A stretch of DNA of 39,416 bases. It comes from Croceicoccus sp. (lineage in GTDB: Bacteria > Pseudomonadota > Alphaproteobacteria > Sphingomonadales > Sphingomonadaceae). Of this stretch, positions 39,107-39,416 are shown one piece after another (the first letter of the stretch is position 1; the number at the start of each line of letters is the position of its first letter). A model generated the notes under the pieces. The model searched no databases, was not told the origin of the DNA, and saw only the letters and a program-made list of their open reading frames with translations. The stretch is taken from assembly GCA_029936705.1 (NCBI GenBank), contig JAPYSD010000002.1, forward strand, positions 1 through 39,416, given 5' to 3'. The position numbers and the translations under genes were made by a program.

Positions 39107-39182
39107 TCCGTCGTCAGAACATTTGACACAGAACCGGTCGCTCCCTTGATGAGTGCTGGCCTCGTCCGGTGGGTTAATCTTA
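39107..39182. repeat. 76-bp direct repeat, copy 1
   Basis: It begins TCCGTCGTCAGAACATTTG and ends GGGTTAATCTTA. It matches 39322-39397 at 67 of 76 positions, in the same orientation, 215 bp apart. Long imperfect direct repeats near an end are usual in some IS families, for example IS21; the family here was not determined. Confidence 0.7.
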
Positions 39183-39321
39183 CCCACCAGTATTTCAGCC
39201 TGCCCGAGCATATGCGCGCCACGAACAGACAGCCAGGCAATGCGCATTTGTAAACTCAGGACGCAGCTGTTAGGCTGACGCCGACTTCTCTCCACTTGCG
39301 GCGCTGCACCGCCCAGCACTG

Positions 39322-39397
39322 TCCGTCGTCAGAACATTTGGCACAGATCTGGTCGCTCGCCTGATGAGTGTTGGCCTCGTCTGGAGGGTTGATCTTA
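39322..39397. repeat. 76-bp direct repeat, copy 2
   Basis: Second copy of the repeat at 39107-39182, ending GGGTTGATCTTA, only 19 bp from the window edge. It is probably the inner copy next to the transposase gene of an insertion sequence, with copy 1 marking a second end or a partial duplication. Confidence 0.7.
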
Positions 39398-39416
39398 AGC
39401 GGCGATCTTGCGGTGC

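Larger units (their letters stand above)
39001..39416. other. Probable insertion-sequence end at the window edge
   Basis: No complete gene is present. Two long direct repeats occupy much of it. On the minus strand the last bases of the window read HRKIAA followed by a stop, possibly the end of a transposase gene lying beyond the edge. Open frames running through the repeats translate to cysteine-containing text but have no family resemblance. Confidence 0.45.

Noticed and set aside
38960..39319. 119-codon minus-strand open frame across the edge repeats
   Set aside because: It begins with a GTG in repeat-flanking DNA, runs through one repeat copy and ends in the wrong frame of the etfB fragment; no family resemblance.
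39107..39397. CRISPR array
   Set aside because: There are only two repeat units, 76 bp long and imperfect, with a 139-bp gap; no cas genes.

Overview
The window looks like accessory DNA from a sphingomonad (Sphingobium, Novosphingobium or Sphingomonas type). The evidence is high GC, alphaproteobacterial codon use, and above all a complete protocatechuate 4,5-cleavage (lig) gene set, which is typical of this group. No RNA gene or CRISPR array was seen. Joints, gene fragments and insertions are frequent, so the region is mosaic (a genomic island or plasmid segment).

Layout. 1-5 kb: start of a NUDIX hydrolase gene cut by the window edge, a winged-helix-like protein, a RelE/HigB-type toxin with its Xre antitoxin inserted into an AbiE toxin-antitoxin locus (the AbiEii toxin is cut off), a secreted nuclease, a low-GC orphan and an HNH protein. 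5-11 kb: an M14 peptidase, an orphan, a GST-GFA-VOC operon, the end of an HWE histidine kinase fused to foreign DNA but followed by an intact receiver protein, and a cation efflux transporter with a small lipoprotein. 11.0-21.15 kb: a complete Tn3-family transposon with 40-bp perfect terminal inverted repeats and a 5-bp target duplication (AGCTA). It carries chromate resistance genes (chrB, chrA, a superoxide dismutase, an ATP-grasp protein) and, divergently, DUF1259, PepSY and Rap1a-like genes. A fragment of a second, inverted tnpA end lies inside its left terminus.

21.4-28.6 kb: a tightly overlapping five-gene minus-strand operon encoding a SIS-HAD fusion, a phosphoribosyltransferase-like protein, an ORC/CDC6-like P-loop ATPase, an unknown Rossmann-like protein and a PfkB kinase. 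This is the best candidate for a little-described system. I infer sugar-phosphate or nucleotide chemistry under ATPase control, probably stress- or defence-related. A HigBA module follows; its toxin gene carries a one-base frameshift in a run of six G.

29.8-38.8 kb: the lig cluster. Minus strand: LysR regulator with two DNA-binding domains, a DUF1932 dehydrogenase, ligJ, ligA, ligB, ligC and an aldo/keto reductase. Plus strand: ligK, ligU, ligI. Together they convert protocatechuate to pyruvate and oxaloacetate through CHMS, PDC, 4-oxalomesaconate and CHA. Beyond ligI the DNA is rearranged: the first ~35 codons of an etfB gene are joined in frame to the last ~17 codons of what looks like pobA (4-hydroxybenzoate 3-monooxygenase), which would have fed this pathway. 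The window ends in two 76-bp direct repeats that resemble an insertion-sequence end.
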